Shown piece after piece: positions 35,476 through 44,565 of a DNA stretch of 64,000 bases (within the stretch, counting starts at the first letter, position 1; each line of letters starts with the position of its first letter). The stretch comes from Mycolicibacterium tokaiense (GTDB lineage Bacteria; Actinomycetota; Actinomycetes; Mycobacteriales; Mycobacteriaceae): NCBI RefSeq assembly GCF_010725885.1, contig NZ_AP022600.1, positions 1,612,001 to 1,676,000 on the forward strand, read 5' to 3'. The notes beneath the pieces were generated by a model. The model made no database searches and was not told where the DNA came from. It saw nothing but the letters and a program-made list of their open reading frames with translations. The position numbers and the translations under genes were made by a program.

Positions 35476-35990
35476 CGGGCAGAGAGCGCGCTGACGCGCT
35501 CATTGAGCTCCGCCTCAGACAGCGACGCCTTGACGACGTCGATGCCGCCGGCGGGGTCGACGAACGCATACGCGGGTTGGTAGGTGACCCCGAACCTCGA
35601 CCAGACTGCTCCGTCCGTGTCGGCCAGGTGGGTGAATGTCCCCACGGGGTAGGTGTCGACGAACTCCTGCATCGCCGACACCTCATCCTGGGCGGCTACC
35701 CCCACAAACCTCACCCCCGGGTTGGCCTGCGCAACCGTGCCAACCATCGGGGCCTCACGCTGGCACACCGGACACCACGGCGCCCAGAACCACAGCACCG
35801 TCGGCTCACCCAGCAGGCTGTCGCCGGAGAAGTTCTCTCCGGCAAGCGTTTGCGTAGTGAACTGCAGCTCGGAGGGCACCGATCCGTTGTCCGGCGCCGC
35901 TGCCGCGCTGGGCCCGAGTTCCGGCGTCGAACTACACCCCACCAGCAGCACGACCGTGGTGACAAGTACCGCGAACAGGCTCCGGATCAT
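35472..35990 (-). CDS. Mpt53-like TlpA/DsbE-type thioredoxin lipoprotein
   Basis: A 172-residue secreted thioredoxin-like protein from the ATG at 35990 (TAGGAGTTCC supplies the ribosome site). The signal MIRSLFAVLVTTVVLLVGCSS carries a lipobox LVGC. The thioredoxin domain has the active-site motif LWFWAPWCPVCQREAP (CxxC) and VTYQPAYAFVDPAG with the cis-Pro. It resembles M. tuberculosis Mpt53, which oxidises or reduces disulfides outside the membrane. It is co-transcribed with the CcdA-type electron donor, so it is likely kept reduced. The lipobox makes it anchored rather than free. Confidence 0.9.
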   Translation of the reverse strand: MIRSLFAVLVTTVVLLVGCSSTPELGPSAAAAPDNGSVPSELQFTTQTLAGENFSGDSLLGEPTVLWFWAPWCPVCQREAPMVGTVAQANPGVRFVGVAAQDEVSAMQEFVDTYPVGTFTHLADTDGAVWSRFGVTYQPAYAFVDPAGGIDVVKASLSEAELNERVSALSAR

Positions 35991-36141
35991 GGAACTCCTA
36001 ACGCTTGGTGGATGTCTCGTGGCCCGACCACTGGTCGCGAGCGTCTTGCGGCGCGGTCTGCGCCGGCAATGCACCAGTGTCCGCTGAGTGGCGAAGTGTT
36101 ACAGACGGACTCACGCTGGTTGCGGTCGTGCTCCCCGGCTC

Positions 36142-36810
36142 TCAGTTGTCTCGTTGTGCAACAACGACTGTCGTAGGTCCGCTGGTCGGGTCAGCGGCCA
36201 GTCGGAGGTCGGCCACAGGCCGCAACCCGGCCTGTTGCACCAGAGCGATGAGTTGTTCTGGCTGCCATTGGTAGGTCGTCCACTGAACCGGCACCCCGTT
36301 GTACGCCTCGGTGCGCTCGACATCATCGTCACCGACGTGGGTAGCAATGATCAGCTGACCGCCCGGGCGCAGAGCCGCGGCGAACGAGGCCAGAACCGAC
36401 GGGAGGACGTCGCGCGGCAGGTTGAACAGAGACCACCAGCCCAGGATTCCGCCCAGCGATGCCGGGCGTAGATCGAGATCGGTCGCCGAGCCCACCGCGA
36501 ACGTGCAGTGCGGATGCAGGCGCCGTGCGTGGTCGATCATGCGTGGCGAGAGATCGACCCCGGAAACCTCGATCCCGCGCTCGGCAAGGTAGGCGGTGAC
36601 CGTGCCTGGCCCGCAGCCGACGTCGAGGACAGGGCCGATCGGCGCGACGGTACTGGCGAATGCGTCCATGGCTGCTTTGAGCCACGGGTTGGTGCGGGTA
36701 TCGCCGATACCGGTGGTTGCGACCATCTCGACGTAGTCGTCCGCCGCGCGGTCATACGAATCGCGAACGATGTCGAGATCGTCAGGTTGCGGCGCAGGTC
36801 GCGGGCTCAT
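36142..36810 (-). CDS. Class I SAM-dependent methyltransferase
   Basis: A 222-residue protein starting MSPRPAPQPDDLDIVRDSYD. The Rossmann motif I is VLDVGCGPGTVTAYLAERG (about residues 70-88), with acidic motif II in EVSGVDLSPRMIDHAR and motif III near FAVGSATDLDLRPAS. No acceptor-specific domain is seen, so the substrate is unknown. It lies between the Mpt53 and SDR units, with 151 and 285 bases to each side, and seems to be its own transcript. The 285-base upstream gap shows no supported gene. Confidence 0.87.
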   Translation of the reverse strand: MSPRPAPQPDDLDIVRDSYDRAADDYVEMVATTGIGDTRTNPWLKAAMDAFASTVAPIGPVLDVGCGPGTVTAYLAERGIEVSGVDLSPRMIDHARRLHPHCTFAVGSATDLDLRPASLGGILGWWSLFNLPRDVLPSVLASFAAALRPGGQLIIATHVGDDDVERTEAYNGVPVQWTTYQWQPEQLIALVQQAGLRPVADLRLAADPTSGPTTVVVAQRDN

Positions 36811-37095
36811 CACGATCAAGGTAGCCCGCGCGCAGATGAGCGAGCCGTCGCTACCCGGGTGCCGGCGTCGAGTGCGACTATCCTCGACTCGAAATTGTCG
36901 ATGTTCGTGCTCGGCATTCCAGGCGTGGTCGTGTGGCTGCTGCCGGCCGGGGTGACCACGGCGACGATCACCCAACCGCATCCGACACGGAAAGCGTGGG
37001 ATGCCGGTCGTGTGGTGAATACCCATCCTCGGTGTGTTGTCTTGGTTTGCCGACCGAGTGGGAGTCCGCGCCTCCCGGCGCACGACTGCGGGCCT

Positions 37096-38046
37096 TCAGG
37101 TGTTGGTCGAGGGTTCGTCAAAGTCACTGGGCAGGAACCGATGAATCGCCTCGTCTGCGCGGTCTTGGATTTCGGGGTCGCCAAAGTCTGGGACGATCGA
37201 CGCCTGGTCGACCACGGGCCCGGTGAGCTTGCCGGCCGCGCTGGCGTAGAAGACTCCGCCGCACAGCGAATCGTCGGAGACTGCCGCTGCAAGTCGCTGG
37301 GACCCCGTCGCCAACGGGTGAGCCAACCCAAAGGCCGGAAGGACGACGGGGAAGACGAAACGCTGGGCGAGTGTTCGAATCGGGGCCGGAAGGTTGCGCA
37401 TCACATTGGTGCCGGACGTGTTTCCCGGGCTCATGGTGACGAAGCGCAGCGTAGGGAATTTCCTTGCCGTCGCGGCCAGCCAGAGGGCACCGAGGTACTT
37501 GACCTGGCCGTAGGCGGCCATCGCGTTCGGTCGTTCGCCGAAGATCGAACCGTCAATCACCGAGGCGAACTCGTCGGCGGAGTGGGCCGCGAACGTCGGC
37601 CGTGGAATTCGAAGTTGCCGCACTCCGCGGGCAGCCTCACTCCCGGTCATCACAGCTGCGTGCGTGAGAGTGCCCTCGGCCAGCAGCCGTTCGAGGAGGG
37701 CGACGTGTCCGAGGACATTGGAGGCAAAGATCTCGGTGACCCCATCGACTGTCAGCTTCATGGGGGTGGCACCCCCAGTGCCGCCGGCGTTCAGAACAAC
37801 GGTGTGCAGCGGTCCGTCGAGGGTGCGGATTGCAGTACTGACCGACGAAAGATCGGCCACATCGACGACCACGGCGTCGAAGACCTGCTTCCCGGTCGCC
37901 ATCTGCAGGTCGTGCACCGCAGCTTGGCCTTTGGCGATATCGCGACAGCCGACCTGAATTCGATCGAACCCGTCTTCGACCGCCAGCCGGCGAGCCAGGT
38001 CTTTTCCTACCCCGGAGGTTGCTCCAGTGATGAGGACACGCTTCAC
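37096..38046 (-). CDS. Short-chain dehydrogenase/reductase
   Basis: A 316-residue SDR. Cofactor motif VLITGATSGVGKDLARRLA is at residues 4-22. The NNAG element is altered to VVLNAGGTGG (near residue 85), the Ser region reads AAVMTGSEAARG (near 134), and AMAAYGQVKYLGALWLA supplies YxxxK (near 180). Retinol dehydrogenase-like and about 60 residues longer than a minimal SDR at the C-terminus. The start overlaps the stop of the peroxiredoxin gene, so the two are translationally coupled; the substrate is unknown. Confidence 0.87.
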   Translation of the reverse strand: MKRVLITGATSGVGKDLARRLAVEDGFDRIQVGCRDIAKGQAAVHDLQMATGKQVFDAVVVDVADLSSVSTAIRTLDGPLHTVVLNAGGTGGATPMKLTVDGVTEIFASNVLGHVALLERLLAEGTLTHAAVMTGSEAARGVRQLRIPRPTFAAHSADEFASVIDGSIFGERPNAMAAYGQVKYLGALWLAATARKFPTLRFVTMSPGNTSGTNVMRNLPAPIRTLAQRFVFPVVLPAFGLAHPLATGSQRLAAAVSDDSLCGGVFYASAAGKLTGPVVDQASIVPDFGDPEIQDRADEAIHRFLPSDFDEPSTNT

Positions 38047-38720
38047 GGTTGGCCTCCAGCTGCCAAGTGGAGAGCGGCGAGGATCTCAGCCGGCTCGGTG
38101 CGTCTCGTGTAGTTGGGATGCGCGTCGATCCATCGCAAGACGCCCGATGAATCAACCAATGCGACCGTCGGCATCGGGATCGCTTCACTGTGACCGGCAT
38201 TGAACGCGCGTAGGTCAAACCCCAGCTGTGTCTGGGCATCCCGAACGGCCTCGGTGGGTGTCGTCATGATGCCCAGCGCGTCGGCCAGCTTGCTGCCGGG
38301 GTCACAGAAGACCGGGAACGGCGGGTCGCCGGCGTCCACCTCGCTGGGTACTTCTGGCTTCTGCGGGCTCACCGCGATCAGGGAGACTCCCCGGGCGCTC
38401 AGCTCCGGCATCAGCTGGCGATAGGCGTGCAAGGCGATGTTGCAATACGGACACCATGTGCCGCGGTAGAAGACGACCACGGTAGTGCGGCCCGCGAGAA
38501 TGGTTGCCGAGGACACGACGTTCCCGCTCATGTCGTGAAGATCGATGTCGGGGAACGGAATCGGCGGCCGCGCGATACCCGGGGGAAGGCCTGCGGCGTC
38601 GAGCCTGCGCTCGTCGGCATCGAAGACGGCCGTGACATCTGCCGGAGCCTGTACCGAGACACGTTCGCGGAGCTTGGCTACCTCAGTGGCGATGGGGGTG
38701 TCGTGCCGTGCAGCGTTGAT
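38043..38720 (-). CDS. Peroxiredoxin-like protein (AhpC/TSA), apparent ATC start
   Basis: The thiol domain is clear: VVVFYRGTWCPYCNIALHAYRQL (peroxidatic CxxC), LIAVSPQKPEVPSEVDAGDPPFPVFCDPGSK and LGIMTTPTEA. The first ATG (38531) cuts off the family's N-terminal third. The frame stays open upstream and encodes TPIATEVAKLRERV, then QAPADVTAVFDADERRLDAAG, which the family normally has. No ATG, GTG or TTG starts it. An ATC at 38718-38720 lies seven bases after AAGGG and gives a 225-residue protein of normal length. ATC is a rare but real bacterial start; a start lost by a base change or sequence error is the alternative. Confidence 0.75.
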   Translation of the reverse strand: MNAARHDTPIATEVAKLRERVSVQAPADVTAVFDADERRLDAAGLPPGIARPPIPFPDIDLHDMSGNVVSSATILAGRTTVVVFYRGTWCPYCNIALHAYRQLMPELSARGVSLIAVSPQKPEVPSEVDAGDPPFPVFCDPGSKLADALGIMTTPTEAVRDAQTQLGFDLRAFNAGHSEAIPMPTVALVDSSGVLRWIDAHPNYTRRTEPAEILAALHLAAGGQP

Positions 38721-38815
38721 AGTGGCACCCTTCCCGTGAAGTGTGGTCTTCCACTGTGTCGCGTCATCCCCGGGGCGTTACACCAAGCCTTGGATGGCCG
38801 CCATGACTGACCGCG

Positions 38816-39580
38816 TCACCCTCCCACAATGGCGCGCAGCACCACGTAGAACACCGACGGGCCGAGCAGACAGCCGATGCCGGTGTAGAAGGTCGCGGTC
38901 ATGGCGCCGTAGGGCACCAACCGTTTGTCGGTGGCGGCCAGACCGCCGGCGACCCCGGACGTGGTACCCATCAGCCCGCCGTACGCCATCGCCGACTTCG
39001 CATTGTTCAGACCGATCAGCCGGGCGATCATCGGTGTTCCCACCATCACAACCACCGACTTCACCAGACCGGCGGCCACCGACAGCGCGATCACCTCCGA
39101 CGACGCTCCCACCGCGGTTCCGGTCACCGGTCCGACGATGTAAGTGGCCGCACCGGCCCCGATGGTCGCCAACGATTCTGCGTCGCGATAGCCGAACGCA
39201 GCGGCGACCGACGCTCCGACCACGAACGAGACCACCACCCCGAGCAGGATCGACAGCGCGCCGGCCAGGCCGGACCGCCTGATCTCCTTGAGGTCAACGC
39301 CGAAGGCGGTGGATACGATCGCGAAGTCGCGCAGCATCGAACCGCCCATCAGCGCCAGGCCGGAGAACACGGCGAAGTCGGCCAGCCCCTTCTCACCCCC
39401 GGTCGCCGCACCGCCCCAATAGGCGAGGGCGAGTCCGAAGATGATGGCGATGGCCGAACCGTGCAACCTGCCGCGGGTCAACGTCTTCGACAGCCACCCC
39501 GACAGCAGCATCAATGCACCCACCACGACGAAGGCAACGAGGAGGCCGTTCTTCTCCATGACGGAACTGATCACGTCCAT
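38816..39580 (-). CDS. madM: Malonate transporter subunit MadM
   Basis: A 254-residue integral membrane protein starting MDVISSVMEKNGLLVAFVVVGALML. Conserved MadM segments include RGRLHGSAIAIIFGLALAYWGG, LALMGGSMLRDFAIVSTAFGV, GAGAATYIVGPVTGTAVGASSEVIALSVAAG and MAYGGLMGTTSGVAGGLAATD. With MadL it forms a proton/sodium-linked malonate importer in known systems. It is one base after madL and follows matB and matA, so imported malonate can be activated and decarboxylated. Confidence 0.92.
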   Translation of the reverse strand: MDVISSVMEKNGLLVAFVVVGALMLLSGWLSKTLTRGRLHGSAIAIIFGLALAYWGGAATGGEKGLADFAVFSGLALMGGSMLRDFAIVSTAFGVDLKEIRRSGLAGALSILLGVVVSFVVGASVAAAFGYRDAESLATIGAGAATYIVGPVTGTAVGASSEVIALSVAAGLVKSVVVMVGTPMIARLIGLNNAKSAMAYGGLMGTTSGVAGGLAATDKRLVPYGAMTATFYTGIGCLLGPSVFYVVLRAIVGG

Positions 39581-39581
39581 G

Positions 39582-39983
39582 TCAGGCCTCCTGCTTCGCT
39601 TCTTCGTCCAGCGGCGGCAGCGGTTCGGCGGGTTCGCCGATTCGTGCCATCACGGGGACCAGGGCGGCACCGGCGACCAGGGCGCCTAAACCGGCCAGGA
39701 TCGCCATCGGTCCGCCGGTGACGGCCGCGACCACGTTCTGCGTCGAGGCCATCGCGATGACGATCGGGATGTACATCGCGCTCCAGAACAGCACGCCCTG
39801 CTCGCTGACCTCGGGGAACTTGCCTCGCCGGCGGAGCCAGTCGGTGGCGACGATCAGCATGATCATGGCGAAGCCCACTCCGCCCACATTCGCGTCGACA
39901 TTGATTGCAATGCCGAGGAATTCGCCGATGAGCGTGCCTGCCAGCAGGCAGAGTGCCAGCGCTGCCACTCCGTAGATAACCAT
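39582..39983 (-). CDS. madL: Malonate transporter subunit MadL
   Basis: A 133-residue membrane protein of the normal MadL size. The start MVIYGVAALALCLLAGTLIGEFLGIAINVDANVGGVGFAMIMLIVATDWLRRRG and the FWSAMYIPIVIAMASTQNVVAAVTGGPMAILAG segment are typical. It starts nine bases after matB and ends two bases before madM. It is the small partner of the two-subunit importer. Confidence 0.92.
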   Translation of the reverse strand: MVIYGVAALALCLLAGTLIGEFLGIAINVDANVGGVGFAMIMLIVATDWLRRRGKFPEVSEQGVLFWSAMYIPIVIAMASTQNVVAAVTGGPMAILAGLGALVAGAALVPVMARIGEPAEPLPPLDEEAKQEA

Positions 39984-39992
39984 CGTGTACTC

Positions 39993-41540
39993 CTAACTCG
40001 TAGAAACTTCGGTCGAGGCATCCGCGCCCTCGAACAGGCCGGCGTAGCGCTCTCGAAGTTGGGCCTTCTGGACCTTCCCCATGACGTTGCGTGGGAGCTC
40101 CTCGAGGAAGCGCACCGCGCGAGGTTGTTTGAAGCGGGCAAGATCGCCGGCGACGAAGCTCAACAACTCGCCTTCCTGGGGCTGCTCGCCGGGTGTAGGG
40201 ACCACGACGGCGACGACGCTTTCACCGAACTCGGGGTGGGGTACGCCGATGACCGCGGATTCCAGCACCTGGTGATGGGAGTCGAGTAGTTCCTCGATTT
40301 CCTTCGGATAGATGTTGTAGCCGCCCGATATCACCAGGTCCTTGTCCCGCCCCACGATGCACAGGTAGCCGTCCTCGTCGATACGACCGAGGTCGCCGGT
40401 GATGAAGTAGCCGTCCGACCGAAACTCGGACGCCGTCTTCTCGGGCATCTTCCAGTAGCCGGAGAACACGTTGGGTCCGCGGACCTCGACGATACCCACC
40501 TCACCGTCTGGCACAGTCTGCCCGGTGGCGCGATCCACCACCCGAATAGCGATGTCCGGCAGCGGCTTTCCCACCGTTCCGGGTTTGCGGGGGCCGTCCG
40601 AGTACGGGTTTGTGGCATTCATTCCCGTTTCGGTCATGCCGTATCGCTCGACGATCTGGTGGCCGGTGCGCGCTGCGAATGCCTCATGATCGCTGGCGAG
40701 CAGTGGCGCCGAACCTGATACGAAGAGCCGCATCGCCGCGCAGTGCTGCGGTGTGAGCCGCGCACTCCTGAGGAGACGGCTGTAGAACGTCGGCACGCCC
40801 ATCAGCACCGTCGCCCGCGGCAGCAGGTCGAGGATGGCGTCGGCGTCGAACTTGGGCAGGTAGTACATCGACGCACCCGAACAGAGCGTCATGTTCGCCG
40901 CGACGAAGAGCCCATGGATGTGGAAGATGGGCAGCGCATGAATGAGTCGGTCCTCGTCCGTGTACTGCCATTCTCCGAGCAGCGCCTGACAATTGGACGC
41001 GAGGTTGCCGTGGGTCAGCACCGCTCCCTTGGAGCGTCCCGTGGTGCCGGAGGTGTAGAGGATCGCCGCCGGATCCTCGGCCGCGGCGTCATGGACCTGG
41101 TGGTGGCGGTCCTGACCCTGCATGAGGGTGCCGTCGCCGGTCTCTCCGAGTGTTTCGATGACAAGCGTGGACTCGTACTCGGCGTAGTCGGGTCGGCGCT
41201 CAGGCGCACACACGAGCACTCGAGGCTGCGCATCGCCGAGGAAGTAGCGCATCTCCGCGCCGGTGTAGGCCGTGTTGAGCGGCAGGAAGACGGCACCGAT
41301 CTGCAGCGTCGCCAGGTAGAGTGCGACGGCCTCCGGCGATTTCGAGACCTGCATGGCCACCCGATCACCGGGCTCTACCCCGTCGGCGATCAGACGGGCG
41401 GCGATCCGGTACGCGAGTTCGGCGGTCTGGCGGTAGCTGACGGTGCGACCGCCGGCCAGTTCGAAGAGCGGTTTGTCCGGTCGTTGATCCACCTGATGGT
41501 GGAAGGCCCGGTAGATGGTGGTGAAGGGCGCCACCGGCAA
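39993..41540 (-). CDS. matB: Malonyl-CoA synthetase (MatB-like AMP-forming ligase)
   Basis: A 515-residue ANL ligase. A3 phosphate-loop AILYTSGTTGRSKGAVLTHGNLASN (near residue 170), VERYGMTETGMNATNPY (A5, near 295), and the hinge/A8 DGYFITGDLGRIDEDGYLCIVGRDKDLVISGGYNIYP near 390-425. The C-terminal lysine lies in ELPRNVMGKVQK. Length and context (next to the decarboxylase and MadLM) support malonate as substrate; a short-chain acid other than malonate cannot be excluded. Confidence 0.9.
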   Translation of the reverse strand: MPVAPFTTIYRAFHHQVDQRPDKPLFELAGGRTVSYRQTAELAYRIAARLIADGVEPGDRVAMQVSKSPEAVALYLATLQIGAVFLPLNTAYTGAEMRYFLGDAQPRVLVCAPERRPDYAEYESTLVIETLGETGDGTLMQGQDRHHQVHDAAAEDPAAILYTSGTTGRSKGAVLTHGNLASNCQALLGEWQYTDEDRLIHALPIFHIHGLFVAANMTLCSGASMYYLPKFDADAILDLLPRATVLMGVPTFYSRLLRSARLTPQHCAAMRLFVSGSAPLLASDHEAFAARTGHQIVERYGMTETGMNATNPYSDGPRKPGTVGKPLPDIAIRVVDRATGQTVPDGEVGIVEVRGPNVFSGYWKMPEKTASEFRSDGYFITGDLGRIDEDGYLCIVGRDKDLVISGGYNIYPKEIEELLDSHHQVLESAVIGVPHPEFGESVVAVVVPTPGEQPQEGELLSFVAGDLARFKQPRAVRFLEELPRNVMGKVQKAQLRERYAGLFEGADASTEVSTS

Positions 41541-41575
41541 GCTCCTTTCTTGTCGTCTGTGTTGTCGACGTGCGG

Positions 41576-42886
41576 TTACGAAGATGCGCGCAGGCGCTGA
41601 AGCGGACCGCTGACGGCCACGCTGCCCCGCCGGACAAAGTCCTCGTGGCGGCGTTCGAGCTGTTCGGGCTCGTAGCGGTAGTTGACCATCGCTCCGTAGG
41701 ACTGCCGCCAGGCTTCCGGCGATGGGTTCGCCGGCCAGTTCAGCCGCCAGGCGGCAGCCCCGTTGCCCAGGTGGAAGCGTGCGACCGGATCGATCGGGCG
41801 CCCGTCCTCGCGCCGCTCGTCGACGAGATAGCGGGCCACCATCGGAAGCAACCGGGCGCGGATCCGCTCGGCGTGCGCCGCGTCGAGTTGGTCCACGTCG
41901 TCGATGGTCGCCAGCTCGTCGACGAGCACGCCGACGGCGGTGTCGTCCAGCGCACGAGCCTCACACCAGTGCCGGAAGCCCGGGATCGGTGAGAGCGTGA
42001 CGAACTGCCGGAGATGGGGCAATTGCATGCTGACCTGCTCGATGACCTGTTTGACGAGGAAACTGCCGAAGTAAACGCCGGCCAGCCCGTCCAGGGCGTT
42101 GTTGATGGAGTAGAGCGCCGCCGTGTCCGCCGTTGCCGGGTCAAGTGCAGGACCAGGTGCGAGCAGCGGTGCGATGCGGTCGGGGATGCCACGAACCAGT
42201 GCGACCTCGACGAAGATCAGCGGTAGCTCCCCGGTGGCGGGGTGCAGAAACGCAAACACCCGGCGGTCTGGGGGTTGCAGCCGGCGACTGAGCTCGGCCT
42301 CGGTGGCCATCGGATGGACGGTCTCGTATTGCAGCAGCTGCCGAAGAAGCTGTGGTGGCGAATCCGTGGTGACCTCATCAAGTCGCAGGAAGCCACGGTT
42401 GAACCAGGATGTGAGCAGGTGGTGGAAGTCGTGATCGAGGGGCCGCAGCTCGGGGCGGTGGCGCATCAGCCGACGTAGGTCGGAGCGCATCTCAACCAGC
42501 GCCAGCGTGGCGCCGGGAGCGTGGTTGAGCAGGCGGAGCAGTTGCTGGCGGGCCGGTTCGACAGCAGCGAAAAGGCGGGTCAGTTCCTCGCCAGCGTCAG
42601 ACCCGTTGTTGCGCAATTGTTCCCACCGGTGGAAGGTCGCGCGGACCTGGTCGGGGTCGACGTCGTAGGCAGTTGTGACGTGCCTGAAGAAGCTGAGTTT
42701 GCCGCCGCCGTCCAGCCGGGAGTAGGCGTCCAGGGCCTGTGCCGCGACCGTGCGCATCGACGCTTCTCCGATATCGCTCATCAGGATCTCGCAAGCGGCA
42801 ATGGTTTTGGCCAGTGCAGTGTCCGCGCCGTCGTGTTCGAAGGCCGGGGGCGTTGTCGTCACCAACATGCTGTCTTTCCGTCCCAT
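41576..42886 (-). CDS. matA: Malonyl-CoA decarboxylase (MatA-like)
   Basis: A 436-residue malonyl-CoA decarboxylase. The helical N-domain (to about residue 150) is followed by the GNAT-like catalytic domain, with GFLRLDEVTTDSP, the conserved HPMATEAELSRRL, RVFAFLHPATGELPLIFVEVALVRGIP near 225, SINNALDGLAGVYFGSFLVKQVI near 285 and VTLSPIPGFRHW. These are diagnostic of MCD, which makes acetyl-CoA and CO2. GGAAGGG before the ATG gives a strong ribosome site. It is first in the operon, whose upstream GntR gene is divergent. Confidence 0.93.
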   Translation of the reverse strand: MGRKDSMLVTTTPPAFEHDGADTALAKTIAACEILMSDIGEASMRTVAAQALDAYSRLDGGGKLSFFRHVTTAYDVDPDQVRATFHRWEQLRNNGSDAGEELTRLFAAVEPARQQLLRLLNHAPGATLALVEMRSDLRRLMRHRPELRPLDHDFHHLLTSWFNRGFLRLDEVTTDSPPQLLRQLLQYETVHPMATEAELSRRLQPPDRRVFAFLHPATGELPLIFVEVALVRGIPDRIAPLLAPGPALDPATADTAALYSINNALDGLAGVYFGSFLVKQVIEQVSMQLPHLRQFVTLSPIPGFRHWCEARALDDTAVGVLVDELATIDDVDQLDAAHAERIRARLLPMVARYLVDERREDGRPIDPVARFHLGNGAAAWRLNWPANPSPEAWRQSYGAMVNYRYEPEQLERRHEDFVRRGSVAVSGPLQRLRASS

Positions 42887-42938
42887 GTGGCGGCCCTTCC
42901 CGGGCGTGGATCAGGCGGGCGAATGGACGTGGCGGCCG

Positions 42939-42990
42939 TCATATCTATCTGCGACCGTGATATATATAACAGCGACGATAGCGTATATGA
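42939..42990. promoter_or_regulatory. AT-rich divergent promoter with mirrored arms
   Basis: TCATAT...CTATC on the left mirrors GATAG...ATATGA on the right, around TGATATATATAACA. This AT-rich island is unusual in the surrounding GC-rich DNA. It lies between matA and the GntR gene and is the likely regulator site plus -10 elements. Confidence 0.5.
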
Positions 42991-43039
42991 GTGAGCTGCG
43001 CCACCCCCTTCAGCGATAACCTGGGCTGCGGAGGTGCAC

Positions 43040-43702
43040 ATGGGTCGAATCCCCGAATCGCAGCGGGTGCGAGACGCGCTGGAGACCGCCGTTCTCGACG
43101 GTCATTACCGCCCCGGCGACCGCTTGGATCCGGCTCAGCTGGAACGAGAGTTCGGCTGCTCGCGTACCCCGATCCGTGAGGCACTGCAGGCGCTGGAACG
43201 CTCCGGCCTGGTGCAGATTCGGCCCAAGCAAGGCACCTACGTCACTGAGATGAGCATCGCGGAAGTAGCGGAGCGCTTCGAAGTGATGGCAGAACTGGAA
43301 GGGATGGCAGCCAGGCTGGCCGCCGGACGCATCGAGCGGGAATCGCTCGCTGAGCTCGAAGACGCGCTGCGGGAATGCGAGAGGCACGCGATCAGCGGCG
43401 ATGCCGACGCCTACTACTACGCCAACGCCCGCTTTCATGGAATCGTGAATGACTCGTGCGGAAATGAGTACCTGCGCCAGCAGGCCTACGCATTGAAGCG
43501 GGTGCTGCAGCCGTACCGACGCCTGCAACTGCGCGTGCCAGACCGCATGCGGCGTTCACTGACCGAGCATCGTGCCATCGCTGACGCCATCGCCAGCGGC
43601 GACGCGGGGGCCGCCGAGAACGCCGCCCGGGATCACGTTCTGGTGCAGGTCAAGGAATTCAGCCACCTGGTCCGCACCTGGAAGCACCTGTCGGCCAGCT
43701 GA
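43040..43702 (+). CDS. GntR family regulator with FCD domain (malonate operon)
   Basis: A 220-residue GntR protein from ATG 43040 (GGAGG lies seven bases upstream; a GTG six bases earlier is the alternative). Winged helix at about residues 5-70 (LEREFGCSRTPIREALQALERSGLVQIRPKQGTYV), and FCD domain at about 75-210 with the metal-ligand region FHGIVNDSCGNEYL and LTEHRAIADAIASGD. It is divergent from matA over an AT-rich region. It probably represses the malonate genes until malonate or malonyl-CoA binds. Confidence 0.88.
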   Translation: MGRIPESQRVRDALETAVLDGHYRPGDRLDPAQLEREFGCSRTPIREALQALERSGLVQIRPKQGTYVTEMSIAEVAERFEVMAELEGMAARLAAGRIERESLAELEDALRECERHAISGDADAYYYANARFHGIVNDSCGNEYLRQQAYALKRVLQPYRRLQLRVPDRMRRSLTEHRAIADAIASGDAGAAENAARDHVLVQVKEFSHLVRTWKHLSAS

Positions 43703-43888
43703 GCGAGGCCGGCACGCAGCTTCGGCGGGAGTGGGCCGACGTCTGCCCAGAGACTCACACATCCCGCTTTGATTCAGCACAGTGACGTGAAGCCACAAGG
43801 GCCCACTCGAATAGCCTCTGCGACAACAATTTTTTGCCAATTGCGTCGTACGCGTCGGTGAAAATGATCGCGATGACGGGTTGTGCGG

Positions 43889-44062
43889 CGGCCAGCTCGG
43901 CTCGTCGACGATCTCGAACGCTTGGCCGACCACGGCTATGAACACGTCACCGTCCAGTTCGACTGTCCAAGTGGCGTTGCGAGCGAGCATGTAGAGCAGA
44001 CCGAGCAGTTTGCGTTCGAGGTCCTAGCCAGATCGCTTGCTGCTGCGCCGATAACACACTGA
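43889..44062 (+). pseudogene. C-terminal remnant of a luciferase-like monooxygenase
   Basis: In one frame the DNA reads RLVDDLERLADHGYEHVTVQFD, then a Glu-rich tail EHVEQTEQFAFEVLARSLAA, ending at TGA. This is the usual C-terminal end of a luciferase-like flavin-dependent oxidoreductase (the ADHGYEHVTVQF strand plus the EQxExFAxEVLP helix). No N-terminal two thirds are present upstream; a GntR gene ends 186 bases before it. Truncated and inactive. Confidence 0.55.
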
Positions 44063-44544
44063 CCCGCCGGGTGAGCATTCTCGCAGGAGGGGAAGCTGCC
44101 TTGACGACAGTCATCGCCATCCGAAGTGCCGCAAGCCGATTTGACAGTGAGGGCATCTCACCCGCTACCGCGCGCCGATCAGTTCGTCATCCGAGCCGCG
44201 CTGCGGCCGAGCACGCGTGAGAGTGCACTGGAGGATTACCTGTAGCGAACTCCTCTTCGTGGCCCCTGGCATCTTCGGGGTACCTGGGTGGGCGATGATC
44301 GCCGCCGGATCACCTGCACCGCGAATCTGTCCATCACGACGACACCTTTCCACGCTGGTTCGCGAAGTGCAGTTTGGCGATGCCTGCTGCGTTCTGGGGA
44401 ACGCGATCAGTCCACGCAAAAGCGAGACGTGCTGTTGGAGAGGAACTTCGACCAGATCGGCGCATTGTCGGTGATCATTGCACACCGCGAGAACCACCCC
44501 GCATTCGCCGCCGAGAGCGCACACCAGCTCACTTCCCGCGGAAG

Positions 44545-44560
44545 TGTACTATCGAGTACA
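44545..44560. promoter_or_regulatory. Orphan 16-bp palindrome, site 1
   Basis: TGTACT-ATCG-AGTACA, perfect 6-bp arms. Site 2 starts 21 bases later, two helical turns, which is typical of paired TetR operators. No intact regulator or target gene is near. Confidence 0.55.
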
Positions 44561-44565
44561 GTTGT

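Noticed and set aside
41740..42434. Frames antisense to the malonyl-CoA decarboxylase gene
   Set aside because: The decarboxylase has clear family motifs; the antisense frames do not.
44102..44220. Short TTG-start frame behind AGGAGGGG
   Set aside because: Good ribosome-like site but only about 40 codons and no similarity recognised; kept as part of the decayed stretch.
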